A DNA stretch of 64,000 nt from Leisingera sp. ANG-M7 (GCF_000813965.1 NZ_JWLI01000011.1:124001-188000), one strand, 5' to 3'. Shown: positions 8,508 to 17,184, counted from the first letter of the stretch. The notes: generated from the letters alone by a model not told the origin. Program-made: numbers and translations.

Positions 8508-8912
8508 ATGAGCGGACTTGTCCTGAAACTAGCCCCAAAGGAGCGCGTCCTGGTAAATGGTGCGGTGATTGAAAACGGCGACCGCCGCAGCCGCCTTTCC
8601 ATTGTCACTCCAGACGCCAATATCCTGCGTCTTCGCGACGCAATCCATCCGGAAGAAGCCAACACACCGGTGCGCCGGGTGTGCTACGCGGCACAGCTGA
8701 TACTGTCAGGTGATGCAGACCCCGAAGAAGAACGCCTGCCGATGCTGCGCCGGATCGAGGAACTGAGCCAAGTCTTTACTGACCCAGACAGCCGCTCATC
8801 CATCGCCGAGGCTACTGACGCTTTGATCAGCAACAACCATTACCGCTGCCTGAAAGCGCTTCGCACATTGCTGCCGCGTGAAGACCGTCTGTTTGCAGTC
8901 CGGCCGTCCTAA
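8508..8912 (+). CDS. flbT: Flagellin translation regulator FlbT
   Basis: 134 residues, starting 2 bases after flaF. The family pattern is clear (LVLKLAPKERVLVNGAVIENGD, shortened here to LKLAPKERVLVNGAV, and SNNHYRCLKALRTLLPREDR near the C-terminus). In Caulobacter, FlbT binds flagellin mRNA leader and destabilises it when flagellar assembly is incomplete; the 203-base stretch before flagellin here could hold such a leader. A terminator follows. Confidence 0.92.
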   Translation: MSGLVLKLAPKERVLVNGAVIENGDRRSRLSIVTPDANILRLRDAIHPEEANTPVRRVCYAAQLILSGDADPEEERLPMLRRIEELSQVFTDPDSRSSIAEATDALISNNHYRCLKALRTLLPREDRLFAVRPS

Positions 8913-8918
8913 ATCCCG

Positions 8919-8950
8919 CCCGCCCCGGCAATCGATGCCAGGGCGGGTTT
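8919..8950 (+). terminator. Terminator after flbT
   Basis: Stem arms 8919-8930 and 8936-8947 (CCCGCCCCGGCA with TGCCAGGGCGGG, one mismatch), loop ATCGA, then TTT. It lies 7 bases beyond the flbT stop and ends the flagellin-flaF-flbT unit. Confidence 0.65.
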
Positions 8951-9635
8951 AAACCTCCCTGCTTGTCCCATTCTGAAGGCAGTTTCACGCCGCAAGAAAA
9001 CGTTGCTTGGCAAGGGCACAGGCAGAATTGGTGCCTAAAGCCACACCTGACACTCAGCAAAATTCAGCAGCTTGCAGCCTTCGGCTAAGCTGACATCTTG
9101 GACCGGTGCCTTCAGTCCGGCGGCAGTCCTGCCAGAGGCATACTGCTCTGGCCAGCCGCACAGCGCATCCGAATTTGGTGAGCAACATTTGAGGCGGACA
9201 TTTGGCGCAGGATTCAGGGTTCCGAACCCGCTGCCAATCAAATTTTCCTGCAGCTGCCAATACTCCTGGCAACGCATCACAAAGTTTCAGGCCAGACAAA
9301 AACGATCTTACGAAGTTTGCTTGTGAGATGCCGCCGCTTCCTCAGGAAATCGCCGCAGTTGGCAGAGCTGCATTTGCTGCACTGATTAGATAGCTTTAGG
9401 CGTTCCGGCTGCCGCTGCACGCCTGCTACCGCCAGAACAGCTGAAGGCGATTGAAAAAGACGGCATCTGTCACCTCCTGGTCCCTGAACGGCCTTCGCAG
9501 ACCCTAGCACACCGCAGGACCAGTTCACCTCCGGATGGTAAATCGAGTGCAGATCGCTGGCTTGGCAGGATACACGCCACGTGAACGGGTCCTGAGCCTG
9601 GCTTCCAGTCATCTCTTTACTGACATAGCCGATGT
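8951..9635. other. Gene-free stretch between flbT and fliI
   Basis: About 690 bases with no open frame that looks coding on either strand: the available frames are short, rich in Cys, Trp and Arg, have no ribosome sites and match no family I know. It separates the 3' ends of flbT (plus) and fliI (minus), so no promoter is needed here. I see no repeats or RNA gene. It may be a decayed gene. Confidence 0.5.
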
Positions 9636-10964
9636 TCAGCGCCCGGCCTTGGCGCGGCGTAGCAAAAGCGTAAGCCGGTTGAAGCTGCTGGTGATTCCCT
9701 CAGGATCCTCGCGGCCAAAGAACGCATCCAGTTCAGGCCACAGTTTCACTGCCTGGTCCAGCACAGCATCATTGCCTTCGGCGTAAAGTCCGGCACGAAT
9801 CATGACCTCGGACTGCTCGTAGGCCCCCAGGAATTTCCGCACATCCTGAATGACTGTATTCTCATCGGCGGAGGCCGCGGCAGGCAGGCTGCGCGAGACA
9901 GAGCGGGAGACATCGATCGCCGGAAACCGCCCGCGTTCGGCAATCTCGCGGTTCAAAACGATATGCCCGTCCAGAACACCGCGCAGGATATCAGCAATCG
10001 GCTCATCCATATCCGAACCAGCCACAAGGACACTGAACACAGCAGTGATATCACCCTGACCGTCCCCGCCCGGTCCGGCGCGTTCGCAAAGACCGGTTAT
10101 CAACGGGGTCACCGACGGCGGGTATCCACGCAGCGCGGGAGCTTCGCCCGAAGCTGCGGAGATTTCCCGGTGCGCTTCTGCAAAACGGGTGACCGAGTCA
10201 GCCAGAAACAGGACGTTTTTGCCTTGGTCCCGGAAATGCTCCGCCACGGTCATGGCAGCCCAGGCACAGCGGCGGCGTACCAAGGCAGATTGATCGGATG
10301 TTGCTGCCACCACAATGGCGCGGCGCATTCCCTCTGGTCCCAGCACTTGTTCGACAAAGTGGTTCACCTCGCGCCCGCGCTCCCCGATCAGTGCCATCAC
10401 TACGACATCGGCCTCCATGCTCTGAGCCAATTTGGCCAGCAGGGAGGATTTACCGACACCGGAACCCGCAAAAAGGCCTACCCTCTGCCCCTGCACGATC
10501 GGGAGAATCGTATTGAGTACCGCCTGGCCAGTGGCCAGCCGCTCCCCCATCGAGCGCCGGCCAGCTGCCTTGGGCGGAGGAGCCATCAGGTCGCGGGCCG
10601 TGGAACCAGGCAGCATAGGACGGCCATCCAGCGGTTCTCCAAAGGGATCAATGACCCGGCCAATCCAATGATCACTGGGGGAAAACTCCGGTGACGGATG
10701 CAGCAAAACCGGATCACCGATGGCAGCACCATCCGGCGCGCGATCAGGCAACATACTGATATTACTGCCACTAATTTTCAGAACTTCGCCATTCAGCGAA
10801 TCCTGAGGACCGCGGCGCAACACCAGCCGGTCGCCAATGCGTGCCACAGCCGCGAGCCCTGCGATCTCGATTTCCCCACCGGAAATCCCTGTCACCCGCC
10901 CGACTTGGGTTACCAGTCGTTTGCCGGCAATCTGACGGGTTAGTGCTTGCAGCTCTGCTTTCAT
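9636..10964 (-). CDS. fliI: Flagellum-specific ATPase FliI
   Basis: 442 residues. The ATG at 10964 has a perfect GGAGG ribosome site; a longer frame upstream would run across the flgB promoter. Walker A GSGVGKSS lies at residues 167-174, and the F1-type features follow (ALIGERGREVNHFVEQVLG, VLFLADSVTRFAEAHREI, LRGYPPSVTPLI). FliI energises export of flagellar substrates at the base of the type III apparatus together with FliH. Here it stands as a single gene divergent from the flgB operon, away from the fliH-like gene at 27.3 kb. Confidence 0.95.
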   Translation of the reverse strand: MKAELQALTRQIAGKRLVTQVGRVTGISGGEIEIAGLAAVARIGDRLVLRRGPQDSLNGEVLKISGSNISMLPDRAPDGAAIGDPVLLHPSPEFSPSDHWIGRVIDPFGEPLDGRPMLPGSTARDLMAPPPKAAGRRSMGERLATGQAVLNTILPIVQGQRVGLFAGSGVGKSSLLAKLAQSMEADVVVMALIGERGREVNHFVEQVLGPEGMRRAIVVAATSDQSALVRRRCAWAAMTVAEHFRDQGKNVLFLADSVTRFAEAHREISAASGEAPALRGYPPSVTPLITGLCERAGPGGDGQGDITAVFSVLVAGSDMDEPIADILRGVLDGHIVLNREIAERGRFPAIDVSRSVSRSLPAAASADENTVIQDVRKFLGAYEQSEVMIRAGLYAEGNDAVLDQAVKLWPELDAFFGREDPEGITSSFNRLTLLLRRAKAGR

Positions 10965-11014
10965 CGCAGCGGCCTCCCTTGATGTCCTGAAAACAATTTC
11001 TAAAGGAATCGGGG

Positions 11015-11029
11015 TTAAGCCTTGATTGA
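11015..11029. promoter_or_regulatory. CtrA-like half-site pair between fliI and flgB
   Basis: TTAA at 11015-11018 followed after 7 bases by TTGA at 11026-11029; one base from the TTAA-N7-TTAA consensus. It lies in the 88-base divergent region between fliI and flgB. The region also holds CTTGAT and ATCAAG as an inverted repeat with an 8-base spacer (11021-11040), so the palindrome may have another meaning. Confidence 0.25.
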
Positions 11030-11052
11030 AATCGATCAAGGGAGAAGCCCTG

Positions 11053-11442
11053 GTGTTCACAGAATTGAACGTATTCAAAATCGCCTATTCCATGGCGACC
11101 CATGCCGGCACACGCCAGGCGTTGGTTTCACAGAATATCGCCAATGCCGATACCCCGGGTTACCACGCCAAGGATATCAAACCTTTCAAAGAAGTTTTTG
11201 CCGCAGGCGCCCGCCCGGCCAGCATGATCGCATCCCGAGGCAGCCATTTGAATGGCACTTCAGGCAGCGGTCTGGATTGGGCTGTCACCTCAACCGACGC
11301 AGGCAGTGACCCCAATGACAATTCGGTATCAGTCGAAACTGAATTGCTGAAGGGGGTTGAAACAGCACGCCAGCATAAGCGCGCCATGGCGATCTACAAA
11401 TCCTCCATGAACATTCTGCGCGCCAGCCTGGGCAAGACTTGA
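11053..11442 (+). CDS. flgB: Flagellar basal-body rod protein FlgB
   Basis: 129 residues from a GTG that follows a GGGAGAA ribosome site by 6 bases; the longer TTG frame lacks such a site. The rod-family N-terminal signature is present (SQNIANADTPGYHAKDIKPF) and the C-terminal helix ends the protein (KRAMAIYKSSMNILRASLG). FlgB is the proximal rod subunit that contacts FliE and the MS ring. It opens an eight-to-nine gene operon running to the FliL-like gene at 15.6 kb. Confidence 0.93.
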   Translation: MFTELNVFKIAYSMATHAGTRQALVSQNIANADTPGYHAKDIKPFKEVFAAGARPASMIASRGSHLNGTSGSGLDWAVTSTDAGSDPNDNSVSVETELLKGVETARQHKRAMAIYKSSMNILRASLGKT

Positions 11443-11454
11443 GGGGAATAACCG

Positions 11455-11847
11455 ATGAGTGAATTTTCCAGAGCTCTCTCCGTCACCGCCAGCGGCCTCA
11501 AGGCTCAGGCCTCGCGGCTGCGGCATGTATCCGAAAACATTTCCAACGCTGACACTCCGGGCTACCGCCGCAAAACCGTGCCGTTTGAAGCTGTTCGCGA
11601 GCTTCAAACCGATGTGGAGCACGTTCGCACAGGCCGGGTTACCTTGGACCGCCGCGATTTGGAGGAGGTGTATGATCCCTCGCATCCGCTGGCAGACGAA
11701 AGCGGGCACTACAAGAGCTCGAACGTCGATCTGATGATCGAGATCGCCGACGCCCGGGAAGCCCAGCGCAGCTACGAGGCCAACCTTAAGATGTTCGAGC
11801 AAACCCGCTCGATGTCAGCCTCGCTTATGGACCTTTTGAGACGATAA
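11455..11847 (+). CDS. flgC: Flagellar basal-body rod protein FlgC
   Basis: 130 residues. N-terminal rod motif SENISNADTPGYRRKTVPFE and C-terminal SYEANLKMFEQTRSMSASLM identify FlgC. It polymerises with FlgB and FlgF into the proximal rod in the periplasm. The gene follows flgB by 12 bases and precedes fliE, the standard flgB-flgC-fliE order of alphaproteobacteria. Confidence 0.95.
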   Translation: MSEFSRALSVTASGLKAQASRLRHVSENISNADTPGYRRKTVPFEAVRELQTDVEHVRTGRVTLDRRDLEEVYDPSHPLADESGHYKSSNVDLMIEIADAREAQRSYEANLKMFEQTRSMSASLMDLLRR

Positions 11848-11870
11848 CCGAAATTTTTTGGAGATCCAGA

Positions 11871-12167
11871 ATGGATATTCGCAGTCTTTCCGCCGCCAGC
11901 GGCTACGCCGCCGCCCGCCCTGCCACCAAGGCCGACCCGAACCATGAGGCCGCAAGTGCAGGCGCACGACTTAAGGAGAGTTTCGAGAGCTTTGCAACGA
12001 CCTTGCAGAGCAGCGAGCAGGTTTCCGTCCAGGCTATGACCTCTCAGGCAGACCCGCACGCCCTCGTGCAGGCACTTGCACAGACTGAACTGGCGGTTGA
12101 GACCGCTGTTACCGTGCGCAACAAGGTGGTCGAAGCCTACCAGGAAATCCTGAGAATGCCGGTCTGA
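11871..12167 (+). CDS. fliE: Flagellar hook-basal body complex protein FliE
   Basis: 98 residues, GGAG ribosome site seven bases before the ATG. The C-terminal FliE core is conserved (QAMTSQADPHALVQALAQTE, then AVTVRNKVVEAYQEILRMPV). FliE joins the MS ring to the rod. It is the third gene of the flgB operon and sits 3 bases before fliQ. Confidence 0.93.
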   Translation: MDIRSLSAASGYAAARPATKADPNHEAASAGARLKESFESFATTLQSSEQVSVQAMTSQADPHALVQALAQTELAVETAVTVRNKVVEAYQEILRMPV

Positions 12168-12170
12168 GCC

Positions 12171-12443
12171 ATGATGAGCGAAAGCCTCTTCTATGACACC
12201 CTGCGCCAGGCCATGTGGGCAGCCGTCACAATGTCGACACCGATTCTGGTTGTCGCCCTGACCGTTGGCCTGTCCATCGGCCTGTTTCAGGCTCTGACTT
12301 CCGTGCAGGAAATGACACTGACCTTTGTGCCCAAGCTGACAGCCATCATTGTCGTGTTCTGGATGACGATGGGCTTCATGACACAAACCCTTGTGGCTTT
12401 TTTCAATGGCCACATTGTTCCGATGATTGCCGGAGGTTTTTAA
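12171..12443 (+). CDS. fliQ: Flagellar export gate protein FliQ
   Basis: 90 residues with two long hydrophobic segments (STPILVVALTVGLSIGLFQA and FVPKLTAIIVVFWMTMGFM). FliQ is part of the FliP-FliQ-FliR export gate in the inner membrane. Its separation from fliP (28.2 kb) and fliR (17.2 kb) is a feature of this cluster. The stop TAA overlaps the flgF ATG. Confidence 0.94.
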   Translation: MMSESLFYDTLRQAMWAAVTMSTPILVVALTVGLSIGLFQALTSVQEMTLTFVPKLTAIIVVFWMTMGFMTQTLVAFFNGHIVPMIAGGF

Positions 12444-13159
12444 TGGAAGCCGCAGGTTACGCCACACTTTCCCGGCAATCGGGGCTGATGCGCGAAATGC
12501 GTGTCATCGCGAACAACATCGCGAACTCCGCTACCACTGGCTACCGCCAGGAGGGGCTGATTTTCTCGGAATTTGTACAGTCCGCTCCTGGCCAGGAGTC
12601 GCTGTCGATGTCACGCGCGAACATCTTCAACACCTCCATGGAGCAGGGTCAGCTTACCAAGACCGGCGGCACTTTCGATTTCGCTGTGGAAGGCGACGGT
12701 TTCTTCATGGTCGAAACACCTCAGGGCGAGCGCCTGACGCGTTCCGGCGCCTTCTCCCCGAACTCTGCCGGCGATCTTGTGACCATGGATGGTTACCGGG
12801 TCCTGGACGCAGGCCGCGCACCGGTTTTCGTGCCTCCAGATGCGGGCAAGATCGAAGTGGGCGCCGACGGGTCGATCAGTGCAAACGGCCGCCTGCTGGG
12901 ACAGCTCGGGCTGTTCAAGCCGATGGAAAGCCACGCGCTGGTGCGCGAAGATGGGGTGATGTTCCGCGTTGAAGGCGAAATCGAGGAAACACTCGAAGCG
13001 AGTGTCCTGCAAGGCTTCCTTGAAGGTTCCAACGTGAACGCGATTTCCGAGGTAACCCGGATGATCGAAGTACAGCGCGCCTATGAGATGGGCCAAAGCT
13101 TCCTGGAATCGGAAGATGAGCGCATCCGCAATGCCATCAAGAACCTGATCAAGACCTAG
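12443..13159 (+). CDS. flgF: Flagellar basal-body rod protein FlgF
   Basis: 238 residues. The start was set at the ATG overlapping the fliQ stop (TAATG); an upstream extension is a shadow of fliQ. N-terminal rod motif MREMRVIANNIANSATTGYR and C-terminal VTRMIEVQRAYEMGQSFLES are diagnostic of the FlgF/FlgG group. At 238 residues and placed directly before the 261-residue FlgG, it is FlgF of the proximal rod. Confidence 0.93.
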   Translation: MEAAGYATLSRQSGLMREMRVIANNIANSATTGYRQEGLIFSEFVQSAPGQESLSMSRANIFNTSMEQGQLTKTGGTFDFAVEGDGFFMVETPQGERLTRSGAFSPNSAGDLVTMDGYRVLDAGRAPVFVPPDAGKIEVGADGSISANGRLLGQLGLFKPMESHALVREDGVMFRVEGEIEETLEASVLQGFLEGSNVNAISEVTRMIEVQRAYEMGQSFLESEDERIRNAIKNLIKT

Positions 13160-13169
13160 GAGAATCCAG

Positions 13170-13955
13170 ATGCGTGCCTTGAAGATCGCCGCGACCGGCA
13201 TGAGCGCCCAGCAGCTGCGGGTGGAGACAATCTCCAACAACCTCGCAAACATGAACACCACCGCCTACAACGCGCGGCGCGCCGAGTTCGCCGACCTGCA
13301 CTATCAGCAAATTTCGCGGGCCGGCACGGTAAATGCCTCCGACGGCACCGTTCTGCCAACCGGCGTGCAGGTGGGGCTTGGTGTGCGTGCGGCGGCGGTA
13401 TCGGTGCATTTGGCACAAGGTGCGCTGCAGCAGACCAACAACGACCTGGATGTCGCCATCGACGGCAAAGGCTACCTGGAAGTGACCCTTCCCTCCGGCC
13501 AGAGCGCCTACACCCGGGATGGTGCGCTGAAACGCACCGCTGAGGGCTTGATTGTAACCTCCGACGGGTTTGCAGTTTCTCCAGAAATCACGATTCCTGA
13601 CGACGCCACCAGTATCTCGATCAATGCCGAGGGTGAGGTCTACGGATATTTCAATGAAACCACCGAAGGCCAGCTTCTCGGCCAGCTTTCACTTGCAAGC
13701 TTCACCAACCCCAAAGGTCTTGAAGCTATTGGCAGCAACCTGTTCACCGAAACCGAAGCCTCCGGCTCGGCCAGTGTGTCCACCGCAGGCGAAGACGGGC
13801 TGGGCACCTTCCGCCAGGGCTACTTGGAGGCCAGTTCAGTTGATGCAGTAAGGGAAGTCACCGAACTGATCGAAGCCCAGCGCGGCTACGAAATGAACGC
13901 AAAAGTCATCTCCGCTGTCGACCAGATGATGGGCGCAACCACACAGGTGCGCTGA
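13170..13955 (+). CDS. flgG: Distal rod protein FlgG
   Basis: 261 residues, the canonical FlgG length. It starts MRALKIAATGMSAQQLRVET with SNNLANMNTTAYNARRAEF after it, and ends with VTELIEAQRGYEMNAKVIS and the usual DQMMGATTQVR. FlgG builds the distal rod through the P and L rings. The stop overlaps the flgA ATG (TGATG). Confidence 0.96.
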   Translation: MRALKIAATGMSAQQLRVETISNNLANMNTTAYNARRAEFADLHYQQISRAGTVNASDGTVLPTGVQVGLGVRAAAVSVHLAQGALQQTNNDLDVAIDGKGYLEVTLPSGQSAYTRDGALKRTAEGLIVTSDGFAVSPEITIPDDATSISINAEGEVYGYFNETTEGQLLGQLSLASFTNPKGLEAIGSNLFTETEASGSASVSTAGEDGLGTFRQGYLEASSVDAVREVTELIEAQRGYEMNAKVISAVDQMMGATTQVR

Positions 13956-14377
13956 TGAAACTTGTCCTTGCCTGCCTGACTGCCGCCGCGCTCTGTGCCC
14001 CGCCTGCCTGGGCGGATTACCTCGTACCGACTCGCACGATCCGCGCCAAAGCAATTGTAAACGCTGAAGATCTGGCGCTGAAAAAAGGTGAAATCCTTGG
14101 CGCGCTATCGGAACCTTCAGAGGTTATCGGTATGGAAGCGCGCGTGGCTCTTTATGCAGGCAGGCCCTTGCGCGCGGGTGATATTGGCCCGCCCGCTATC
14201 GTTGAACGCAACGACCTTGTGACACTGATTTTCCGCCAGGGCGGACTTTCCATCGCCGCAGAAGGCCGTGCACTTGGCCGCGGAGCTGCCGGCGAGGCTG
14301 TCCGTGTCATGAATCTTTCATCCCGCACCACCGTCACCGGCCGTATCGCTCAAGACGGCTCTGTTGAGGTAAACTGA
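13955..14377 (+). CDS. flgA: P-ring assembly chaperone FlgA
   Basis: 140 residues with a cleavable signal peptide (MKLVLACLTAAALCAPPAWA). A SAF-type domain follows (ARVALYAGRPLRAGDIGPPA), with the C-terminal FlgA signature EAVRVMNLSSRTTVTGRI. FlgA acts in the periplasm to help FlgI form the P ring. It is shorter than the enterobacterial protein but close to the usual alphaproteobacterial size. Translationally coupled to both neighbours. Confidence 0.92.
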   Translation: MKLVLACLTAAALCAPPAWADYLVPTRTIRAKAIVNAEDLALKKGEILGALSEPSEVIGMEARVALYAGRPLRAGDIGPPAIVERNDLVTLIFRQGGLSIAAEGRALGRGAAGEAVRVMNLSSRTTVTGRIAQDGSVEVN

Positions 14378-15117
14378 TGTCCAAGAAATTCTCTCCCGTC
14401 AAACCACTGCTTTTCGGACTCGCCCTGCTGGGGGCCTGTGGCCGGATGGATCATTTGGGTAAGGCGCCCTCCTTCACCCCGGCAAATGAGTCGCCGGAGC
14501 ATGTTGCAATGCTTTACCAGGGTCTGCCTGCGCAAACCCAGAACCGGCGCACCGTTGATGGCTCCTCGCTATGGAGCGGTTCTCAGCAGTCACTGCTCGG
14601 AGACCGCCGCGCCATCAAGCGCGGCGACATCCTGACCGTGGTGATCGAGATCGACGAAGAAGCTGAAATTTCCAATGACACACAGCGGTCGCGCTCAGGC
14701 TCCGAAAGCATGAACATGCCGCACCTGCTTGGCCTGCCGCAACGCCTGGACGAGAAACTCCCGGACGGCGCGTCATCCGCTGACGCGGTTGAGCTTGGCA
14801 GCTCCAGTTCCTCAGGCGGCAAGGGATCCGTCAAACGCAGCGAGAAGCTGGAATTGCGGGTCGCGGCAACCGTTGTCGACGTGCTGCCCAATGGCGTTCT
14901 GGCAATCAGCGGCTCCCAGGAGTTGCGGGTGAATTTCGAACTGCGGGAGCTTCTGGTCACCGGCTATGTCCGGCCTCAGGACATCAGCCGCCAGAATGAA
15001 ATCACATACGACAAGATCGCCTCTGCCCGGGTTTCCTACGGGGGCCGCGGCCAAATCACCGATGTGCAGCAGCCCCGCTACGGCCAGCAGTTGCTTGACG
15101 TTGTCCTGCCGTTCTGA
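14377..15117 (+). CDS. flgH: Flagellar L-ring lipoprotein FlgH
   Basis: 246 residues with a lipoprotein signal: hydrophobic stretch then LLGAC with the lipidated Cys at residue 21. Family features follow (SLWSGSQQSLLGDRRAIKRG, VLPNGVLAISGSQELRVNFE, ARVSYGGRGQI). FlgH forms the outer-membrane L ring. Its ATG overlaps the flgA stop. The P-ring partner flgI is elsewhere in the cluster at 29.3 kb. Confidence 0.95.
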   Translation: MSKKFSPVKPLLFGLALLGACGRMDHLGKAPSFTPANESPEHVAMLYQGLPAQTQNRRTVDGSSLWSGSQQSLLGDRRAIKRGDILTVVIEIDEEAEISNDTQRSRSGSESMNMPHLLGLPQRLDEKLPDGASSADAVELGSSSSSGGKGSVKRSEKLELRVAATVVDVLPNGVLAISGSQELRVNFELRELLVTGYVRPQDISRQNEITYDKIASARVSYGGRGQITDVQQPRYGQQLLDVVLPF

Positions 15118-15125
15118 GGGTTGCC

Positions 15126-15620
15126 ATGCTGTCCAAACTTCTGCCAATAATTTTGCTGATCATCGGAACCGCAGGCGGCATCGGCGCCGGTATTATGCTG
15201 GCTCCGGCACCTGAGGAAAACCACACTGCCGCCGGCGCTGAAGCAGCGCCTGAACCCGCCGCTGCAGAGGATCACTCTGAGGAAAGCGAAGAGGATCTGC
15301 GCGAATACGTCAAAATCAACAACCAGTTTGTGGTGCCGGTTGTTGATCGCGACCAATTGACCTCCCTTGTGGTGATCTCGCTCAGCCTGGAAACGGCCAA
15401 AGGCACCAGCGAAAAAATACGGACCTATGAACCCAAACTGCGGGATGTCTTCCTGCAAGTTTTGTTTGACCATGCAAACATGGGCGGGTTCCGTGGGGCT
15501 TTCACGCGCTCTGACGTTCTTGAGCCGTTGCGTACCGCTCTGCGTGAGGCCGCGCAGAAACATGTCGGCAAAGGGATCTACGACGTCCTGATCATGGAAA
15601 TCTCCCGTCAGGACGTCTGA
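15126..15620 (+). CDS. FliL-like basal-body-associated membrane protein (second copy)
   Basis: 164 residues: N-terminal membrane anchor (LPIILLIIGTAGGIGAGIML), an acidic Ala/Glu linker to about residue 60, then a periplasmic domain (QFVVPVVDRDQLTSLVVISL, LRDVFLQVLFDHANMGG, GKGIYDVLIMEISRQDV) matching the FliL stomatin-like fold in order and length. A second, more canonical FliL is encoded at 25.0-25.5 kb, so this is a paralogue, last in the flgB-flgH operon. FliL proteins ring the stator and affect torque; a specialised role for this copy is inferred only. A strong terminator follows. Confidence 0.75.
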   Translation: MLSKLLPIILLIIGTAGGIGAGIMLAPAPEENHTAAGAEAAPEPAAAEDHSEESEEDLREYVKINNQFVVPVVDRDQLTSLVVISLSLETAKGTSEKIRTYEPKLRDVFLQVLFDHANMGGFRGAFTRSDVLEPLRTALREAAQKHVGKGIYDVLIMEISRQDV

Positions 15621-15638
15621 CCTGTCTGTACCGCACGG

Positions 15639-15676
15639 CACAAAAGGGCCGGTCCCGCTGGACCGGCCCTTTTGTG
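15639..15676. terminator. Bidirectional terminator after the FliL-like gene
   Basis: Perfect 17-base-pair stem, arms 15639-15655 and 15660-15676, with a CGCT loop; A-rich start and T-rich end (CTTTTGTG) suit both strands. It separates the plus-strand flgB operon from the convergent flhA-fliR-flhB operon. Confidence 0.88.
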
Positions 15677-15697
15677 TTTAAAAAGTACCCAGTGGTT

Positions 15698-16096
15698 TCA
15701 GCTACCCAGCAGTCTATCCAGAAACGCTTTCGCCTGAGCAGCCTTCTGGCGCTTGCGCTCGGTTGCCGCCATGGTTTCCACGGCGTGCTTACGGCCGAAT
15801 GCCGTGCGCAATTGATCCATCATCCTCAGCTTCTGAGCCGTCGCCTTGGCCAGGTCCATGTTCAATTGGCGCCGGGTGCGGGAGTGCCAGCCCTCCCACA
15901 TAAGATCTGCACCCAAAGCTTTCATCGCGTGATCGCTGCTTGCCTGTTCCCGCGCGGCCTGCACTTGCTCATTGAGTTTGGCCAGCTGGCCGCGCAGCTC
16001 CGCTTCCCGCGCCAGCGCAGGTTGGACTTTTGCGTGCTCCTGCATGTACTGCGCAGCGGTTACAGCTGCCATCTGGTCGAGCATCTTCTGCTTCAT
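15698..16096 (-). CDS. Flagellar coiled-coil protein, FliJ-like candidate
   Basis: 132 residues, almost wholly helical and charged (REAELRGQLAKLNEQVQAAR and TERKRQKAAQAKAFLDRLLG), no signal peptide or membrane segment. The ATG overlaps the flhB stop, so it is the last gene of the flhA-fliR-flhB operon. Size and coiled-coil character fit FliJ, the stalk-like export protein that bridges FliI and FlhA, and no other fliJ candidate lies in the window. Sequence identity to FliJ is not evident by eye, so an unrelated flagellar helper is possible. Confidence 0.5.
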   Translation of the reverse strand: MKQKMLDQMAAVTAAQYMQEHAKVQPALAREAELRGQLAKLNEQVQAAREQASSDHAMKALGADLMWEGWHSRTRRQLNMDLAKATAQKLRMMDQLRTAFGRKHAVETMAATERKRQKAAQAKAFLDRLLGS

Positions 16097-17184
16097 GTTA
16101 TTTTCCCCTTGGCGCGCTTTCGCATTTCCTCGGCAAAGCGGATTGCTGCCGCAACCGGCGCATAGTGTTCTTCCAAAATCTCGTCGCCGATTTCGACTGC
16201 AGCATGCAAAGCCCGGGCAGTGGGCGGGTCGCTGTGTATCGGCACCGCATTTTCATTGGCCACACGCCGGATCGCCGCAGCCACTTCATCAACCCCCTTG
16301 GCAACGCAAACCGGCGCGGCGCCCTTTTCGCGGCTCCATTTCAAAGCAACCGCATAGTGGGTCGGGTTGACGATCACCACGTCGGCATTCGGCACCTCGG
16401 CCAGCATCTGGCCCATCGCGATTTCCTGGCCGCGCTGGCGTCTCTTGCCTTTCACATGCGGATCGCCCTCGGCATCCTTCATTTCATCCTGGATCTCCTT
16501 GCGCGACATCATGTTTTTGCGTCGGTGTTCAGCGTGCTGGAAGACAGCGTCAACGACCCCGATCGCCAGTGATATGACGAGGGCCAAGAACAGAAACTCC
16601 AGCGCCAGCTGCGAGAGCATCAGCACGACCGATTGCGGCCCGGTGCCGGAGGACGAAATCATGTCCGGGAGCCGATGGCTCAAATAAACACCTAGGCAAA
16701 CGGAATAGAGCACCAGTTTCACAAAGCTCTTCAGGAATTCAAAGAGCCCGGCGCGGCCAAGCTTGTTTTTGGCATTGGAAATGATCGACAGGCGCGACAG
16801 TTTCGGTTCCAGCTTGCTGGGCGCAAAGACCATGGCACGCTGGCCGATGATTGACAGCAGAACCAACGCAAACGGCACCAGGAACCACGGCAGAATTGGC
16901 CTTAGCAGACTGCTTGCAAAGCCTCCTGATGGCGCAGTTGCGGACCCGCCGTCAAAGAACAGCGGCGCCAGCCGGTCGGGCTGATCCAGAAAAGCCATCA
17001 GCGCGGTTCCCATTCCCTCCACGCTGGCACTTCCTGTCGCGTAGAAGGCAACAATCAGTCCAAGATATGCAGCTGCCACGGAAAGGTCAGTGGACTTTGC
17101 AACTTCGCCCTTCTCGCGAGCCTTTCGGAGTTTTTGTTCCGTCGGCTCAAATGACTTATCAGAGTCGTCGTCTTCACCGCTCAT
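16093..17184 (-). CDS. flhB: Flagellar export switch protein FlhB
   Basis: 363 residues. The N-terminal FEPTEQKLRKAREKGEVAKS is typical, four membrane segments follow (about 35-55, 95-115, 155-175, 190-215), and the autocleavage motif NPTH lies at residues 273-276 in the cytoplasmic domain (IVNPTHYAVALKW). Self-cleavage there lets FliK switch export from hook to filament subunits. The gene is coupled by ATGA overlaps to fliR upstream and the FliJ-like gene downstream. Confidence 0.96.
   Translation of the reverse strand: MSGEDDDSDKSFEPTEQKLRKAREKGEVAKSTDLSVAAAYLGLIVAFYATGSASVEGMGTALMAFLDQPDRLAPLFFDGGSATAPSGGFASSLLRPILPWFLVPFALVLLSIIGQRAMVFAPSKLEPKLSRLSIISNAKNKLGRAGLFEFLKSFVKLVLYSVCLGVYLSHRLPDMISSSGTGPQSVVLMLSQLALEFLFLALVISLAIGVVDAVFQHAEHRRKNMMSRKEIQDEMKDAEGDPHVKGKRRQRGQEIAMGQMLAEVPNADVVIVNPTHYAVALKWSREKGAAPVCVAKGVDEVAAAIRRVANENAVPIHSDPPTARALHAAVEIGDEILEEHYAPVAAAIRFAEEMRKRAKGKIT

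Noticed and set aside
9072-9612. Open frames on both strands between flbT and fliI
   Set aside because: Composition unlike coding sequence here, no ribosome sites, and the frames overlap each other on opposite strands.
11021-11040. CTTGAT...ATCAAG inverted repeat as an FNR site before flgB
   Set aside because: The half-sites are 8 bases apart, not the 4 needed for FNR-type binding.
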